Shown: positions 35,361 through 44,503, counted from the stretch's first letter. The stretch is 64,000 nt of DNA from Natronoglycomyces albus (GCF_016925535.1 NZ_CP070496.1:3820257-3884256), one strand, 5' to 3'. Notes: a model not told the origin generated them from the sequence alone. Program-made: numbers and translations.

Positions 35361-35779
35361 GCCTCCAACATAGCGCGCGGGGCATTCTGGGTCTGGCCGA
35401 CGGGACAGGAGGACGCATTCGCATCAACGGGTGGGCCACGCGGGTGGCCGGGCGGCACGGGCAGAAACGCGGACATCCGGGCGGCTTTTGCGCTCCGATG
35501 TGTCACAGGGCACTGATAGCCTCGATCCCCTACCGAAGTAGCTGGGCTCGGGCTTTGAGGAACCACCACGGGGTGAGTCACAACGGGGCGGGTGGAGCGG
35601 GAGAGAGCACTCTCAGCAGGTACTCTTAGACGGTTGCGCGTCTGTGACGCCCCCTGTGGCGGATCGAATTCCCCGGATTAACCTCCGCGGATTCGAGTGC
35701 TGAGGATGCGCGATGGTGCAAGAGCCCTCCTGCCGTGGAAAGTCTGCGGCCGATAAAGACCAGAGGAGGTGGAGCGATC
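35361..35779. other. Intergenic and leader region of the rpsF operon
   Basis: About 420 bases between divergent fum and rpsF. TACTCT at 35622-35627 is a possible -10 of the ribosomal-protein operon. The putative leader contains the hairpin at 35664-35696. Confidence 0.5.
35664..35696 (+). promoter_or_regulatory. Candidate S6:S18 ribosomal-protein leader motif
   Basis: TCGAAT (35664-35669) pairs with ATTCGA (35691-35696), continued by CC/GG past a bulged T. An inner GG/CC pair closes an ATTAA loop, leaving an asymmetric internal loop with TCCGC on the 3' side. A CCG in a 3' bulge between stem and hairpin is the described feature of the S6:S18 autoregulatory leader, and the gene downstream is rpsF with rpsR in the same operon. 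Confidence 0.45.
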
Positions 35780-36070
35780 TTGCGGCATTACGAACTGATG
35801 GTCATCTTTGACCCTCGCCTGGAGGAAAGCCAGGTAACTCCCACGTTGGAGAAGTTCCTGAAAGTAGTGCGTGACTCAGGTGGTTCCGTCGAGAAAGTCG
35901 ACGTTTGGGGCCGCCGCCGTCTGGCCTACGAGATCAACAAGCACAGCGAAGGAATCTACGCCGTCGCTGACCTGAAGTCCGAGCCGGCCGCTGTGGCCGA
36001 GCTGGACCGTCAGATGCGACTCAACGAGTCGGTGCTGCGGACGAAGGTTCTTCGTCCGGAACTTCGGTAG
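35780..36070 (+). CDS. rpsF: 30S ribosomal protein S6
   Basis: A 96-residue S6 of the small-subunit platform, which binds S18 and 16S rRNA. The family pattern is clear: [54 protein letters not shown] and [16 protein letters not shown]. The frame is open from 35735, but the TTG at 35780 (giving M-R-H-Y-E) is the standard S6 N-terminus and has GGAGG ten bases ahead. A TTG start in such a highly expressed gene is worth noting. It is the first gene of the rpsF-ssb-rpsR-rplI operon. Confidence 0.95.
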   Translation: MRHYELMVIFDPRLEESQVTPTLEKFLKVVRDSGGSVEKVDVWGRRRLAYEINKHSEGIYAVADLKSEPAAVAELDRQMRLNESVLRTKVLRPELR

Positions 36071-36204
36071 AAGTACCCGCCCCAAACGAGATTATTAGCT
36101 CTGTGGCTCGCGATGTCGAGCTTCTAGGGGCACCACAACTATCGAAACAGTGCCACGGATTCATCCGTGCGACTGGCAGACCTTAAGGAATTTAAGGAGA
36201 GGTC

Positions 36205-36699
36205 ATGGCAGGAGAAACCGTAATCACGGTTATCGGCAACCTCACCGAGGACCCGGAGTTGCGTTACACGCCCTCCGGTGCTGCGGTGGCGAAGTTCCGT
36301 ATCGCCTCAACCCCACGGACTTTCGACCGCGAGTCGGGTCAGTGGAAAGACGGCGAACCGTTGTTTTTGACTTGTAGTGTGTGGCGAAACTACGCCGAAA
36401 ACGTGGCCGAGAGCTTGTCTCGCGGCATGCGCGTGATCATTCAAGGCCGCCTGAAAATGCGGTCCTTTGAAACCCGTGAAGGGGAAAAGCGCACCGTTTA
36501 CGAGCTGGATGTCGAAGAAGTCGGCCCAGCGTTGCGTTTCGCCACCGCGAAGATTCAGAAATCCTCCGGCGGCGGAGGTGGAGGCGCCCGCTTTGGCGGT
36601 GGCGCCGCAACCTCTCAGCCGGAAGATCCGTGGGCCTCGGCCGCCCCCGCCTCGCAAAGCGCGGGCAAGGGCGGATTCGACGAAGACCCACCGTTCTAG
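36205..36699 (+). CDS. ssb: Single-stranded DNA-binding protein
   Basis: A 164-residue SSB. The OB fold spans residues 1-112 ([75 protein letters not shown]). A Gly-rich linker ([14 protein letters not shown]) and the acidic tip DEDPPF, which recruits replication and repair partners, complete it. It coats single-stranded DNA as a tetramer. AAGGAGAGGTC precedes the ATG. Operon position between rpsF and rpsR is the classical one. Confidence 0.97.
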   Translation: MAGETVITVIGNLTEDPELRYTPSGAAVAKFRIASTPRTFDRESGQWKDGEPLFLTCSVWRNYAENVAESLSRGMRVIIQGRLKMRSFETREGEKRTVYELDVEEVGPALRFATAKIQKSSGGGGGGARFGGGAATSQPEDPWASAAPASQSAGKGGFDEDPPF

Positions 36700-36778
36700 C
36701 GTTGATCGCACTGCGGCCCCATCCCCTTGCCAAGCAAGTACAAGGCCGTAGTTCAGGAATTTGCGAAAGGCAGAAAGT

Positions 36779-37024
36779 ATGGCTAGCTCCAAAGCTGCGC
36801 CGCTGCGGAAGCCCAAGAAGAAGTCCAACCCTCTTGACAAAGAGGGCATCAAATACGTCGACTACAAGGACACCGCCCTGCTGCGGAAGTTCATCTCCGA
36901 CCGGGGCAAGATCCGTGCCCGCCGTGTCACCGGGGTGACCTCTCAGCAGCAGCGTCAGATCGCCTCGGCGGTCAAGAACGCTCGCGAGATGGCGCTGCTT
37001 CCTTACACGAGCCAGAGCCGGTAG
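36779..37024 (+). CDS. rpsR: 30S ribosomal protein S18
   Basis: An 81-residue, very basic S18: N-terminal [20 protein letters not shown], then [54 protein letters not shown], the complete family core. There is no Cys-rich zinc motif, so this is the zinc-independent (C-) form. I start it at the ATG at 36779, 18 bases inside the open frame, where the typical MAS opening begins and GAAAGG lies ahead. Confidence 0.96.
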   Translation: MASSKAAPLRKPKKKSNPLDKEGIKYVDYKDTALLRKFISDRGKIRARRVTGVTSQQQRQIASAVKNAREMALLPYTSQSR

Positions 37025-37035
37025 GGAGGCGAGCC

Positions 37036-37512
37036 ATGAAGATCATTCTGACGCACGAAGTGGCGAACCTGGGTTCCGCCGGAGACGTCGTGGAAGTTAA
37101 GCGCGGTTACGCGCGTAACTACCTGCTGCCGCAGGGATACGCGATCAACTGGACCAAGGGTGGCCAAAAAGAGGTCGACGTGATTCGCCGTGGCCGCGAG
37201 GCGCGCGACATTCGTGACCTCGACCAGGCCAAGGCCGTTGCCGACCAGCTGAAGCAGGCTGACGCCCACATTGTGGCGCGAGTAGGCGACAACGGTCGTC
37301 TCTTCGGTTCCATCACGCCGGTGGACATTGTCGAGGCCGTGACCAAGGCCGGTGGCCCCAGCATCGACCGTCGTCGCGTGGAGCTGGATGGACAGATCAA
37401 GTCCATCGGCACCTACGACGTGAGCGTGAAGCTGCACCCGGAAGTGACCGCGAAGTTCAAGCTTCAGGTGACCCCGGCCAAGCGCGCTAAGGGCAAGAAA
37501 AAAGGCAAGTAG
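37036..37512 (+). CDS. rplI: 50S ribosomal protein L9
   Basis: A 158-residue L9. The N-terminal domain MKIILTHEVANLGSAGDVVEVKRGYARNYLLPQGYAI carries the L9 signature, followed by the long connecting helix (REARDIRDLDQAKAVADQLKQA) and the C-terminal RNA-binding domain (DNGRLFGSITPVDIVEAV). A Lys-rich tip ends it. It starts 11 bases after rpsR with GGGAGG ahead of the ATG and closes the operon at an intrinsic terminator. In many bacteria dnaB follows next; here dnaB is 26 kb away. Confidence 0.97.
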   Translation: MKIILTHEVANLGSAGDVVEVKRGYARNYLLPQGYAINWTKGGQKEVDVIRRGREARDIRDLDQAKAVADQLKQADAHIVARVGDNGRLFGSITPVDIVEAVTKAGGPSIDRRRVELDGQIKSIGTYDVSVKLHPEVTAKFKLQVTPAKRAKGKKKGK

Positions 37513-37551
37513 TCCCATGAGGGACTGACGGGTCCGATTCGTGATCCAAAA

Positions 37552-37592
37552 GTGGGGGTCGCCAGGCTAAGCCTGGCGACCCCCACTTTATT
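37552..37592 (+). terminator. Intrinsic terminator of the rpsF-ssb-rpsR-rplI operon
   Basis: A perfect 16-bp stem (GTGGGGGTCGCCAGGC at 37552-37567 with 37571-37586), loop TAA, followed by TTTATTT. It lies 39 bases after the rplI stop. Confidence 0.9.
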
Positions 37593-37658
37593 TAGATTTA
37601 GCGTGCACGTTGTCCATTACCGCCGCGAATGAACGTGGGGTGTTTATCCTCTACGCAC

Positions 37659-37762
37659 AGGCGGCAATTCGCCCCCGGCTCGGCGTTCTCCTCGGCCCGT
37701 TCTATTGCGTAAACTTCGCCTTCTGTGGCCCTGAACTCGCACTATTACAAAAACGTCCTCAC
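37659..37762. repeat. MITE-like intergenic repeat, full-length copy
   Basis: The interior GGCGTTCTCCTCGGCCCG and GCGTAAACTTCGCCTTCTGT match the other copies closely. The right end GCACTATTACAAAAACGTCCTCAC and the left end AGGCGGCAATTCGCC are diverged. It lies between the rplI terminator and the stop of the next, convergent gene. Confidence 0.72.
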
Positions 37763-37781
37763 TGATTCCGTGAATCAGTGA

Positions 37782-38642
37782 TCAATAGAGCTCGAGCTCA
37801 GTTTGATCGTGGTCGACATTGGGAGGCATCCCCGCATCGTCGATCACGAGGGAACGCTGCGAGACCCCAGGCGGTACGTGGGAAATGGTGTGGGAGCTAT
37901 TTGGGCCGAAACCACCGACAATGTCGCCGCCACTATCTCGCAAGACTCCACTAACCCACAAACTTGTGACATACGTGCCTTCCCTCTCCACGGAAAGATC
38001 GTATGTAACGTGATCGTCGGTGGTCCTCACATTGTCGATAGCGACCTCTATGGGGCCTTCGAGCCGGTCGGATCGCAAGTGGAACACATCGCCGCGCGGC
38101 TCAAGCCACGTCACCGAAGTGAGCACATCAACCTCGAAGATGTCAGCCGAACCAATGCGGTGGTTATTTCCCAGCGAGACCTGCTCGCCCGGCGCCAAGG
38201 CCAACTCATTCGGTAGCCGCTCGGCATTGGACAGCATCGCATCGCTACCCACCTCGTATAGCACCCGAATATCGATGGTGACAGCCGCGTAGTACTCCTC
38301 ACTGGAGTTTTTCAAGACCGTGCCCCAATAGAGCCGATCAGACCACGATGAGCTTTCCGTAGTGCTGTAACCGAACTCGACTACCTCGATCTCTCCGTCC
38401 GAGGAATGCACCTCTGTCAGGCCTTCTGGGCCGGACTCATCGCTTGAGGCCTCCTTGAGCGCGAGGTCGTGCTCATATGGACGCTCGTGCATGGCCGACG
38501 ACATCGGCACCACAGCAGCGACGACAAAGAGCACCACCCCCAGGGCGATGGCGACATACCACAGTTTCGGTGGCACCCGCATGATCGAACGTTGCAGTTT
38601 TGAAGGGGCGTCCGGCGGCGAATGAATGGGGGTGTTTGACAT
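37782..38642 (-). CDS. Membrane-anchored protein with extracytoplasmic domain, unknown
   Basis: A 286-residue protein with a short cytoplasmic head (SNTPIHSPPDAPSKLQRSIM), one membrane helix (LWYVAIALGVVLFVVAAVV, about 28-47) and an acidic, beta-rich ectodomain of 235 residues (YYAAVTIDIRVLYEVGSDA, RTTDDHVTYDLSVEREGTYV, LVIDDAGMPPNVDHDQTELELY). No Cys pair or catalytic motif is visible. GGAGG precedes the ATG by four bases. It diverges from another single-pass protein of similar topology. No family recognised. Confidence 0.65.
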   Translation of the reverse strand: MSNTPIHSPPDAPSKLQRSIMRVPPKLWYVAIALGVVLFVVAAVVPMSSAMHERPYEHDLALKEASSDESGPEGLTEVHSSDGEIEVVEFGYSTTESSSWSDRLYWGTVLKNSSEEYYAAVTIDIRVLYEVGSDAMLSNAERLPNELALAPGEQVSLGNNHRIGSADIFEVDVLTSVTWLEPRGDVFHLRSDRLEGPIEVAIDNVRTTDDHVTYDLSVEREGTYVTSLWVSGVLRDSGGDIVGGFGPNSSHTISHVPPGVSQRSLVIDDAGMPPNVDHDQTELELY

Positions 38643-38808
38643 GTCGCCTCCATGCTTACCTGTGCGTCACACAGGAATCAACGAATGTATTGGGGCCCTT
38701 GCGTTTCACGACTTACGCACGATGGCCATTTGAGTGAGCGGGATACCCTATACAGGGTAGCTAGTTCGTCCAAATGGCGCCCATAGTCTTGCACCCAAGG
38801 AAGATCGC

Positions 38809-40197
38809 ATGTCAAACGACAACGAACAATCCACCTCCGATGGCGAATCTGTCCCTGCGGGCGAGGCCAAGAACCCAGGCGACCACCCCGGGACCGAAGC
38901 CGCGCAAGCAGCTGACGCCAGTGCCTCATCACCGGCAACGGCAAACGAAGAACCTACGCCGCCGGTCAGCGAAATGGCCTCGGTGCCAACCCAGAATCCC
39001 TCTGAACAGGTTCCGCTGCCCAATCCTGGCCCCAACGGGCCGACCTTTGGGCCCTACTGGCGTCAGCACTATCGAAAAGTGCGCGTTCTAGCCATCATCG
39101 CAGTCGTAGCACTCGTGGCTACCGGTAGCGTAGTCGGCATCAAGTACCTCAGTTCCAAATCCGAAGCACAGCAACCAGTGCGGGTGGTTGAGGACTACCT
39201 GGCCGCAGTTTCACGCGGCGATGTTGAGGAGGCACTGACATTCACCGTCGAAGGAAGCGACGGCGACGAGCCACTTACTCATAACGCCTTCGTCTCATCC
39301 GAGGTACTCAGCGCCGATTGGAAAATAGAGCAAGTTCGCCTCCACGAATACGAGAACCATCAAGCATCAGTGTGGGCGACCATTTCGGCCGAAGACGGTA
39401 CCACTGCCACTGGTATGTACACGCTTCGTCGTGGCCACGATGACAACTGGGCCATCCTTGATCCGTTTGCCTACTTCTCCTCCCCCTACCGGTATCGAGA
39501 CTTCTTTTCGATCAACGGAGCCGACATAGAGCTCACCAACTCCCCGCACGACGGAACCGGTGGCATGATCCTGCCCGGATTCTATGACTTCTACTCGCAA
39601 ACGGGCCCGCTATTGGACGTGACGTCAGGGCGCTATCTCGTGATCGGCCAGCACCATGTGGCGCTGGGCGAAGACCAATGGGACTCCGAGAGCACCGGCG
39701 GACTCATACTCAACCCCACATTCGCTCCTACGCAAGACGCCGGGGAGTCTTTGCAACAGGCCGTCAATGAGTACCTTGATAGCTGCATTTCCTCGATGTC
39801 CAGCAACGCGCACAGAGAATGCCCCACTGGTATCACCGATCCCAACATCCATGCTGACGGCGGGCAGCGTATCCGGGCCATTCAAAGCTTTGAATGGGAC
39901 CTAGTGGACTACCCCGAAGTCGACCTGGGCTTGACGCAGGTTGACGATCACGTGCGCATGACCCTATTTGACCGGGTGCCGGGAACCGCCCACGTCACCG
40001 TTTCGGGGCGAGTGCTCAACGACGACGGATACTCCAATGTATCGGTGACGTTCGCTTGCCCGGTGCGTGTCATGGCTCTCGTACCAGATGAGGCCAACCC
40101 TGGGGGTGTCTATCATGATCCGGATCTTTTGTGGGACACGACGATCAGCGGAGTAGTCGACGACCCCAATACCTTTGGTCCTTGCACCAAAACCTAA
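38809..40197 (+). CDS. Single-pass membrane protein with NTF2-like ectodomain, unknown
   Basis: A 462-residue protein. About 85 cytoplasmic residues rich in Glu/Pro/Asn precede one helix (VLAIIAVVALVATGSVVGI, near 95-115) and a 340-residue ectodomain. The first part, VRVVEDYLAAVSRGDVEEALTFT followed by WKIEQVRLHEYENHQASVWATIS and DDNWAILDP, has the layout of an NTF2/SnoaL-like cone as in DUF4878-type proteins. The second part has a Cys pair (LDSCISSMSSNAHRECPTGI) and beta strands. Many actinobacterial envelope proteins share this plan. AAGGAAG lies ahead of the ATG. Function unknown. Confidence 0.65.
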   Translation: MSNDNEQSTSDGESVPAGEAKNPGDHPGTEAAQAADASASSPATANEEPTPPVSEMASVPTQNPSEQVPLPNPGPNGPTFGPYWRQHYRKVRVLAIIAVVALVATGSVVGIKYLSSKSEAQQPVRVVEDYLAAVSRGDVEEALTFTVEGSDGDEPLTHNAFVSSEVLSADWKIEQVRLHEYENHQASVWATISAEDGTTATGMYTLRRGHDDNWAILDPFAYFSSPYRYRDFFSINGADIELTNSPHDGTGGMILPGFYDFYSQTGPLLDVTSGRYLVIGQHHVALGEDQWDSESTGGLILNPTFAPTQDAGESLQQAVNEYLDSCISSMSSNAHRECPTGITDPNIHADGGQRIRAIQSFEWDLVDYPEVDLGLTQVDDHVRMTLFDRVPGTAHVTVSGRVLNDDGYSNVSVTFACPVRVMALVPDEANPGGVYHDPDLLWDTTISGVVDDPNTFGPCTKT

Positions 40198-40241
40198 CCG
40201 AATAAGATCGCCCTAAGCTGGGGCGCATTCCCGGAGAAGAA

Positions 40242-41504
40242 TCAGTGCCGTTGGGGACCATCTGGCTGATCGGGGCGGCTCGCCAATAACGGCGACGAAG
40301 TTTCGGCAACACGCACATAGACCAGCAGCCCCAGGAACCCTAGCGCCGTTAGCGCGGCAAACGTCGCCGCAAGCCCGGCCGTGCCCGCCAGCGCCAAGCC
40401 AACACCGCCCAGACCAGCGCCAGCGAAAACCCCCAAGCTCATGGCTGCGGCGTTGAGGCTGAACGCCATCGGTTTCGCTTGGCCGGAGCGGTGCGCGATC
40501 AACGTGGTGACGCCTGCGGCGACCACGGCGTGGCTAAATCCGACTATTGAGGTAGCCCCCAGAGCAATAAACATCTGGTCAAAGCTGTAGACGGCCACCA
40601 CGGCTACCGTCGCGGTCACCAGGCCGCCCCCGATGAGCCACGCCTGACGTTGAGAGCCTTCCGCCTGGTGAGCCGCCCAACGTCCGGCCAGAAAGTTCCC
40701 GACGAAGAACGACAGCCCGCTGAGGGTCCACACCAGGGTGATCGTGGTGGCGTCGAGGCCGAAACTGCGGTGGAAGTGGATTGCGAGAAACGAAAGGAAT
40801 CCCATAAAGGCGGCGGTTCGCGCGAACGCGATTCCGATCAGCGCCAACAAGTCGATGCGGCTGGCCATGGAGCGAAACGCCTCCAGGTACCCGAGGCGCT
40901 GTGATGGTGGCTGCGGTTGATCAGAGGCGGTGAACCAGAACCGGCCCGCCGCTAGGAGCGCTAGCGCCGCGACGACCCACATGGTGGCTTGCCACCCCAT
41001 CACCAGCGCCATGCCGCCGATGAGCGGAGCGCACATGACCGCCGCCAAGGTTTGTACGGAGGTGACGATAGTGGCGGCGCGAGCCGATGAAGCTGGGTTG
41101 GGGAATTGGGCGGTGGCCGTCGTCAGTAGCGAGGGTGTCAACAAGGCGGTGGCCGCGCCGATGCCCGCGCAGAAGACGATCAGGGCCGCCTGGCTTCCCT
41201 GGGTGAGGAATCCGCTGGCTATCGCCAGGGCCAACAGGGCGGCGGCGGAGGCTTTTTGCAGGGACCAGCGTTGGAGCCAGGGGGCGATAAGGACCCCTGT
41301 GACCAGGGCGGCGATGCCGCCGAGGCCGCGGAGGGCTCCAGCTAGGGCTTCACTGACCTGGGCTGTCTGGGAGATGGGGACAAGGAAGGTCGAATAGATC
41401 GTAAAGGGAAATAGGCTGATGATGGCGGCGAGCAAGACCAGCCATAGTTGGGCGATGATGCGGGCGTCGCCGGTGCGTGGCTCGGCGACGGTTGCGGTGG
41501 TCAT
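40242..41504 (-). CDS. Major facilitator superfamily transporter
   Basis: A 420-residue transporter with 12 predicted helices in two halves. The second helix pair and loop (GIAALVTGVLIAPWLQRWSLQKASAAALLAL) and helices 4-5 (FCAGIGAATALLTPSLLTTATAQFP) are typical of drug/metabolite exporters of the MFS; the central loop is SDQPQPPSQRLGYLEAFRS. It starts 50 bases after the substrate-binding protein of a metal/siderophore ABC importer on the same strand, so it may export the matching metallophore. That is inference from position. GGGGGA lies ahead of the ATG. Confidence 0.82.
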   Translation of the reverse strand: MTTATVAEPRTGDARIIAQLWLVLLAAIISLFPFTIYSTFLVPISQTAQVSEALAGALRGLGGIAALVTGVLIAPWLQRWSLQKASAAALLALAIASGFLTQGSQAALIVFCAGIGAATALLTPSLLTTATAQFPNPASSARAATIVTSVQTLAAVMCAPLIGGMALVMGWQATMWVVAALALLAAGRFWFTASDQPQPPSQRLGYLEAFRSMASRIDLLALIGIAFARTAAFMGFLSFLAIHFHRSFGLDATTITLVWTLSGLSFFVGNFLAGRWAAHQAEGSQRQAWLIGGGLVTATVAVVAVYSFDQMFIALGATSIVGFSHAVVAAGVTTLIAHRSGQAKPMAFSLNAAAMSLGVFAGAGLGGVGLALAGTAGLAATFAALTALGFLGLLVYVRVAETSSPLLASRPDQPDGPQRH

Positions 41505-41519
41505 GGGTCCCCCGTGGAG

Positions 41520-41545
41520 TGCCGCCCAGGGTGGCCCGGGCGGCA
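41520..41545 (-). terminator. Hairpin between the binding-protein and MFS genes
   Basis: TGCCGCCC (41520-41527) pairs with GGGCGGCA (41538-41545). It sits in the 49-base gap between two co-directional genes, so it may be a partial terminator that lowers MFS expression relative to the importer genes. Confidence 0.55.
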
Positions 41546-41553
41546 GACTGCTG

Positions 41554-42552
41554 TCAGTCGTTGAGTGTGTCGAGGTAGTCGGAGAAGTTTTCCAGCCCGT
41601 CGATGTTGCGGGGGCCGGAGATGCCTTCGTTGTAGTCGAGGATGAAGAAGTTTTCGTCGACGACGGCGGGTAGGGCTGAGGTGACCGGCGAGGTCTGTAG
41701 GAAGTCGATCTTGTCTTGGGCGGGGGCGTCGCCGTAGTCGAGGATGATGATCACCTCGGGCTGTGCTTCGACGACGGCTTCCCAGCCCACTTCGGTCCAC
41801 CGGGCTTCCAGGTCGGCGAAGATGTTGGTGGCTCCGGCGTGGCTGATGATGTCGTTGGGCGGTACCTGGTTTCCAGCGGTGAAGGGTTTGTCGGTGCCGG
41901 AGTCGTAGAGGAAGACGCTGACGTCGTCGCGGTCGGCGGCGGCCTGTTCGACCTCGGCGATGCGGTCACGGTATTGGGAGATGACCTCGTTCGCGATGTC
42001 TTCGACGTCGAAGATCGCCCCGAGGCGTTCCAGGTCGGCGAAGAGGCCCTCGAATGGTTCGACGTGTTCGGCGAAACCAGGGTAGTTGTAGCAGGTTTCG
42101 GTGTGCATAAAGCTCATGATGCCCAGCTCGTCGAGGATTTCGGGCGTGATTCCGCGTTCGACGGAGAATCCGGAGTTCCATCCGGCCACGACGAAGTCCG
42201 CGTCGGCGTCGACGACGAGTTCACGGTTGAGCAGGTCGTCGCTGAGGAATTCCACTTGGGCGTATTCGTCAGCCCACGGGGAGTCTTCCACCGGAGGGTT
42301 GGCGGGAGGCATGACGTATCCGTGGACGTGGTCGGTCAGCCCGAGGACGAACATCTTGTCGGCGCTGCCTGCCTCGTAGACGACCGCTCGTTGGGGTAGG
42401 GAGTATTCGACCTGTTCGCCGCAGCGGGCCACGGTCGCGGTTTCGGCCTCGGTCTCGGCGTCGACTTGGGCGCCGCAGGCGCTGATGGCCAGCAGCCCGG
42501 AGGCGGTGACGATTGCGGTGGTGACGACTCGGCGTTGTCGAAAGCGGGTCAT
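41554..42552 (-). CDS. Metal/siderophore ABC transporter substrate-binding lipoprotein
   Basis: A 332-residue lipoprotein of the helical-backbone (BtuF/FhuD, cluster A-II) class. The signal peptide MTRFRQRRVVTTAIVTASGLLAISAC puts the lipid Cys at 26. Two lobes (RAVVYEAGSADKMFVLGLTD and EVGWEAVVEAQPEVIIILDY) are joined by one long helix (LFADLERLGAIFDVEDIANEVISQYRDRIAEVEQ). The ligand cannot be read from sequence; iron-siderophore, heme or cobalamin are typical. The frame runs upstream into the ATPase gene, but the ATG at 42552 begins a signal peptide and overlaps the ATPase stop by four bases. Confidence 0.9.
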   Translation of the reverse strand: MTRFRQRRVVTTAIVTASGLLAISACGAQVDAETEAETATVARCGEQVEYSLPQRAVVYEAGSADKMFVLGLTDHVHGYVMPPANPPVEDSPWADEYAQVEFLSDDLLNRELVVDADADFVVAGWNSGFSVERGITPEILDELGIMSFMHTETCYNYPGFAEHVEPFEGLFADLERLGAIFDVEDIANEVISQYRDRIAEVEQAAADRDDVSVFLYDSGTDKPFTAGNQVPPNDIISHAGATNIFADLEARWTEVGWEAVVEAQPEVIIILDYGDAPAQDKIDFLQTSPVTSALPAVVDENFFILDYNEGISGPRNIDGLENFSDYLDTLND

Positions 42553-43373
42553 GGGCGGGTTCCTTTCGCTTCGGCGGCCGCTAGGGGCGCCTGCTGGGTG
42601 GGGATGTCGGCGTGGAGCTGGTAGAGGATTTGCGGGTCTGCGGTGAGTGGGTGGGTCACGACGTGGGCTTCGACGCCGAAGACCTCTCGCATGGTCTCGG
42701 TGGTGAGCACTTCGGTGGGGGTGCCGTGGGCGACCAGGCTGCCTTCGCTGAGCACCCCGATGCGGTCGCAGGTGGCGGCGGCGAGATTGAGGTCGTGCAG
42801 GACGATGACCACGGTGACTTTGGTGCGTTTCAAATGGGACAGCAGCTCGACTTGGTGGCGTACGTCCAGGTGGTTGGTCGGTTCGTCGAGGATGAGGACG
42901 CGGGGCTCTTGCACGAGGGCGCGGGCCAGGAGCACCCGTTGGCGTTCGCCGCCGGAGAGGCTGAGGATTCCGCGTTCGGCTAGGTGGGTGAGACCCAGCT
43001 GGGCCATGGCCTCGTGGCATAGGTCGCGTTCGGCGGCGGTGAGCGGCTGGTTGCCCTGTTGGTGGGGGCTGCGGCCTAGGGCGACGATTTCGAAGACGGT
43101 GAAGTCGAAGTCGGTTCCGCCCTCTTGGGTGAGGGCGGCGACGGTTTGGGCGCTACGACGCAAAGATAGTGAGGCTAGGTCGTCGTCGCCGACCCAGATG
43201 GTGCCGCTGGTGGGTTTGAGGGCCCGGTAGACGCAGCGTAGGGCGGTGGATTTTCCCGAACCGTTGGGGCCGACCAGGCCCACGACCGAGCCGGGGGGAA
43301 CGTCGAGGCATAGCTCGCGCACGAGATGGTGGCCGTCAATGGTGACGGTCAGGTGGTCTAGTCGCAGGTCCAT
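42549..43373 (-). CDS. ABC transporter ATPase, FepC/BtuD type
   Basis: A 274-residue ATPase of the iron-siderophore/cobalamin importer class. It has Walker A GPNGSGKST, signature LSGGERQRV, Walker B RVLILDEPTNHLD and the H-loop VIVLHDLNLAAATCDRI. The opening MDLRLDHLTVTIDGHHLV and the C-terminal HGTPTEVLTTETMREVFGV are typical of FecE/BtuD proteins. It starts two bases after the permease stop and overlaps the binding-protein gene, so all three are translated together. Confidence 0.95.
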   Translation of the reverse strand: MDLRLDHLTVTIDGHHLVRELCLDVPPGSVVGLVGPNGSGKSTALRCVYRALKPTSGTIWVGDDDLASLSLRRSAQTVAALTQEGGTDFDFTVFEIVALGRSPHQQGNQPLTAAERDLCHEAMAQLGLTHLAERGILSLSGGERQRVLLARALVQEPRVLILDEPTNHLDVRHQVELLSHLKRTKVTVVIVLHDLNLAAATCDRIGVLSEGSLVAHGTPTEVLTTETMREVFGVEAHVVTHPLTADPQILYQLHADIPTQQAPLAAAEAKGTRP

Positions 43374-43375
43374 CG

Positions 43376-44494
43376 TTATTTGCCTCCGAAGACGTAGCTT
43401 CTGCGGTGCATGAGGAAGATGAACACGGGCACGCCGATGAGCGCGGTCATGACGCCAAGTGGCAGTTCGCGGGGGGCCACGACGGTGCGGGCGAGCATGT
43501 CCACCCAGATCATGAGGGTCGCGCCCACGAGTGGGGCGATGGTGAGGACGCGGGCATGGCCTGCGCCGACGACCATGCGGACGATGTGGGGCACGATCAA
43601 GCCGACGAAGCCGATCGCGCCGCTGACGGCGACCATGGCGCCGGTCATGATCGCGGTGATGGCGAAGAGCATCCAGCGGACGCGGCCGGTGTTGATGCCG
43701 AGGCTGGCGGCGGTCTCGTCGCCCAGCGACATGCCGTCGAGGTTACGTCCGTGTCGTCGCAGGAGCAGGATGCCCAGGGCGACCACGGCGGCGACGAAGG
43801 GCAGGGAGCCCCAGGTCGCGGCTCCGAAGCTGCCCATAGTCCAGTAAAGGACGGTGCTGGTGGCCTCGCCGGTGGGCGCGAAGTAGATCATTACGGCCAT
43901 GATGGCCTGGAATCCAAAGGAGAGGGCGACGCCGGTGAGGACCAGGCGCAGCGGGGTGACGCCGACACGGCTGTAGGCGATGCCGTAGACGAGGATCGTG
44001 GCCAGGAGGGCGGCGAGGAAGGCTCCGGCGGAGACCGCGTAGATGCCTAGGCCGGTGAGGAGGCCGAACAGGGAGACGGTGACCGCTCCGACTGATGCGC
44101 CCGAGGAGACGCCGAGGATGTATGGGTCGGCCAGCGCGTTGCGTACCAGGGCTTGGATGGCGACACCGACGACGCTGAGCCCGGCTCCGACGACGGCGGC
44201 GAGGAGGACGCGGGGGGTGCGTACTTGCCAGATGATTTGGTAGCGGGAGAAGTCGTCGGCGGAGATGGTTCCGCCGCTGAGGGCAGCCCATAGGTAGCGG
44301 GCGGTTTCCAACGGTGGCACGTTGGCTGAGCCGATGCCAATGGCGAGTACGGCGGATGTGAGCAGGGCGGCGGTGAGGGCGATCAGGGCGAGGGCGAAGC
44401 CGAGGCGGGTGCTCGTGCGTCGGCCTCGCGGGGCCTCGGTTCGTTGGCTGCGGGTGGCTTGAGGCGGAGCGGGGGTCTGGCTCAGGGATGACAC
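43376..44494 (-). CDS. ABC transporter permease, FecCD/BtuC family
   Basis: A 372-residue permease of the FecCD family with ten predicted helices, used as a homodimer since only one permease gene is present. Signature parts are FSRYQIIWQVRTPRVLLAAVVGAGLSVVGVAIQALVRNALADPYILGVSSGASVGAV and the cytoplasmic coupling loop before VAVSGAIGFVGLIVPHIVRMVVG. It is the first gene of the import operon. The GTG at 44494 has GGAGC ahead, and a Fur-type box ends nine bases upstream, so transcription is almost certainly metal-responsive. Confidence 0.95.
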   Translation of the reverse strand: MSSLSQTPAPPQATRSQRTEAPRGRRTSTRLGFALALIALTAALLTSAVLAIGIGSANVPPLETARYLWAALSGGTISADDFSRYQIIWQVRTPRVLLAAVVGAGLSVVGVAIQALVRNALADPYILGVSSGASVGAVTVSLFGLLTGLGIYAVSAGAFLAALLATILVYGIAYSRVGVTPLRLVLTGVALSFGFQAIMAVMIYFAPTGEATSTVLYWTMGSFGAATWGSLPFVAAVVALGILLLRRHGRNLDGMSLGDETAASLGINTGRVRWMLFAITAIMTGAMVAVSGAIGFVGLIVPHIVRMVVGAGHARVLTIAPLVGATLMIWVDMLARTVVAPRELPLGVMTALIGVPVFIFLMHRRSYVFGGK

Positions 44495-44503
44495 GTCAGC
44501 TCC

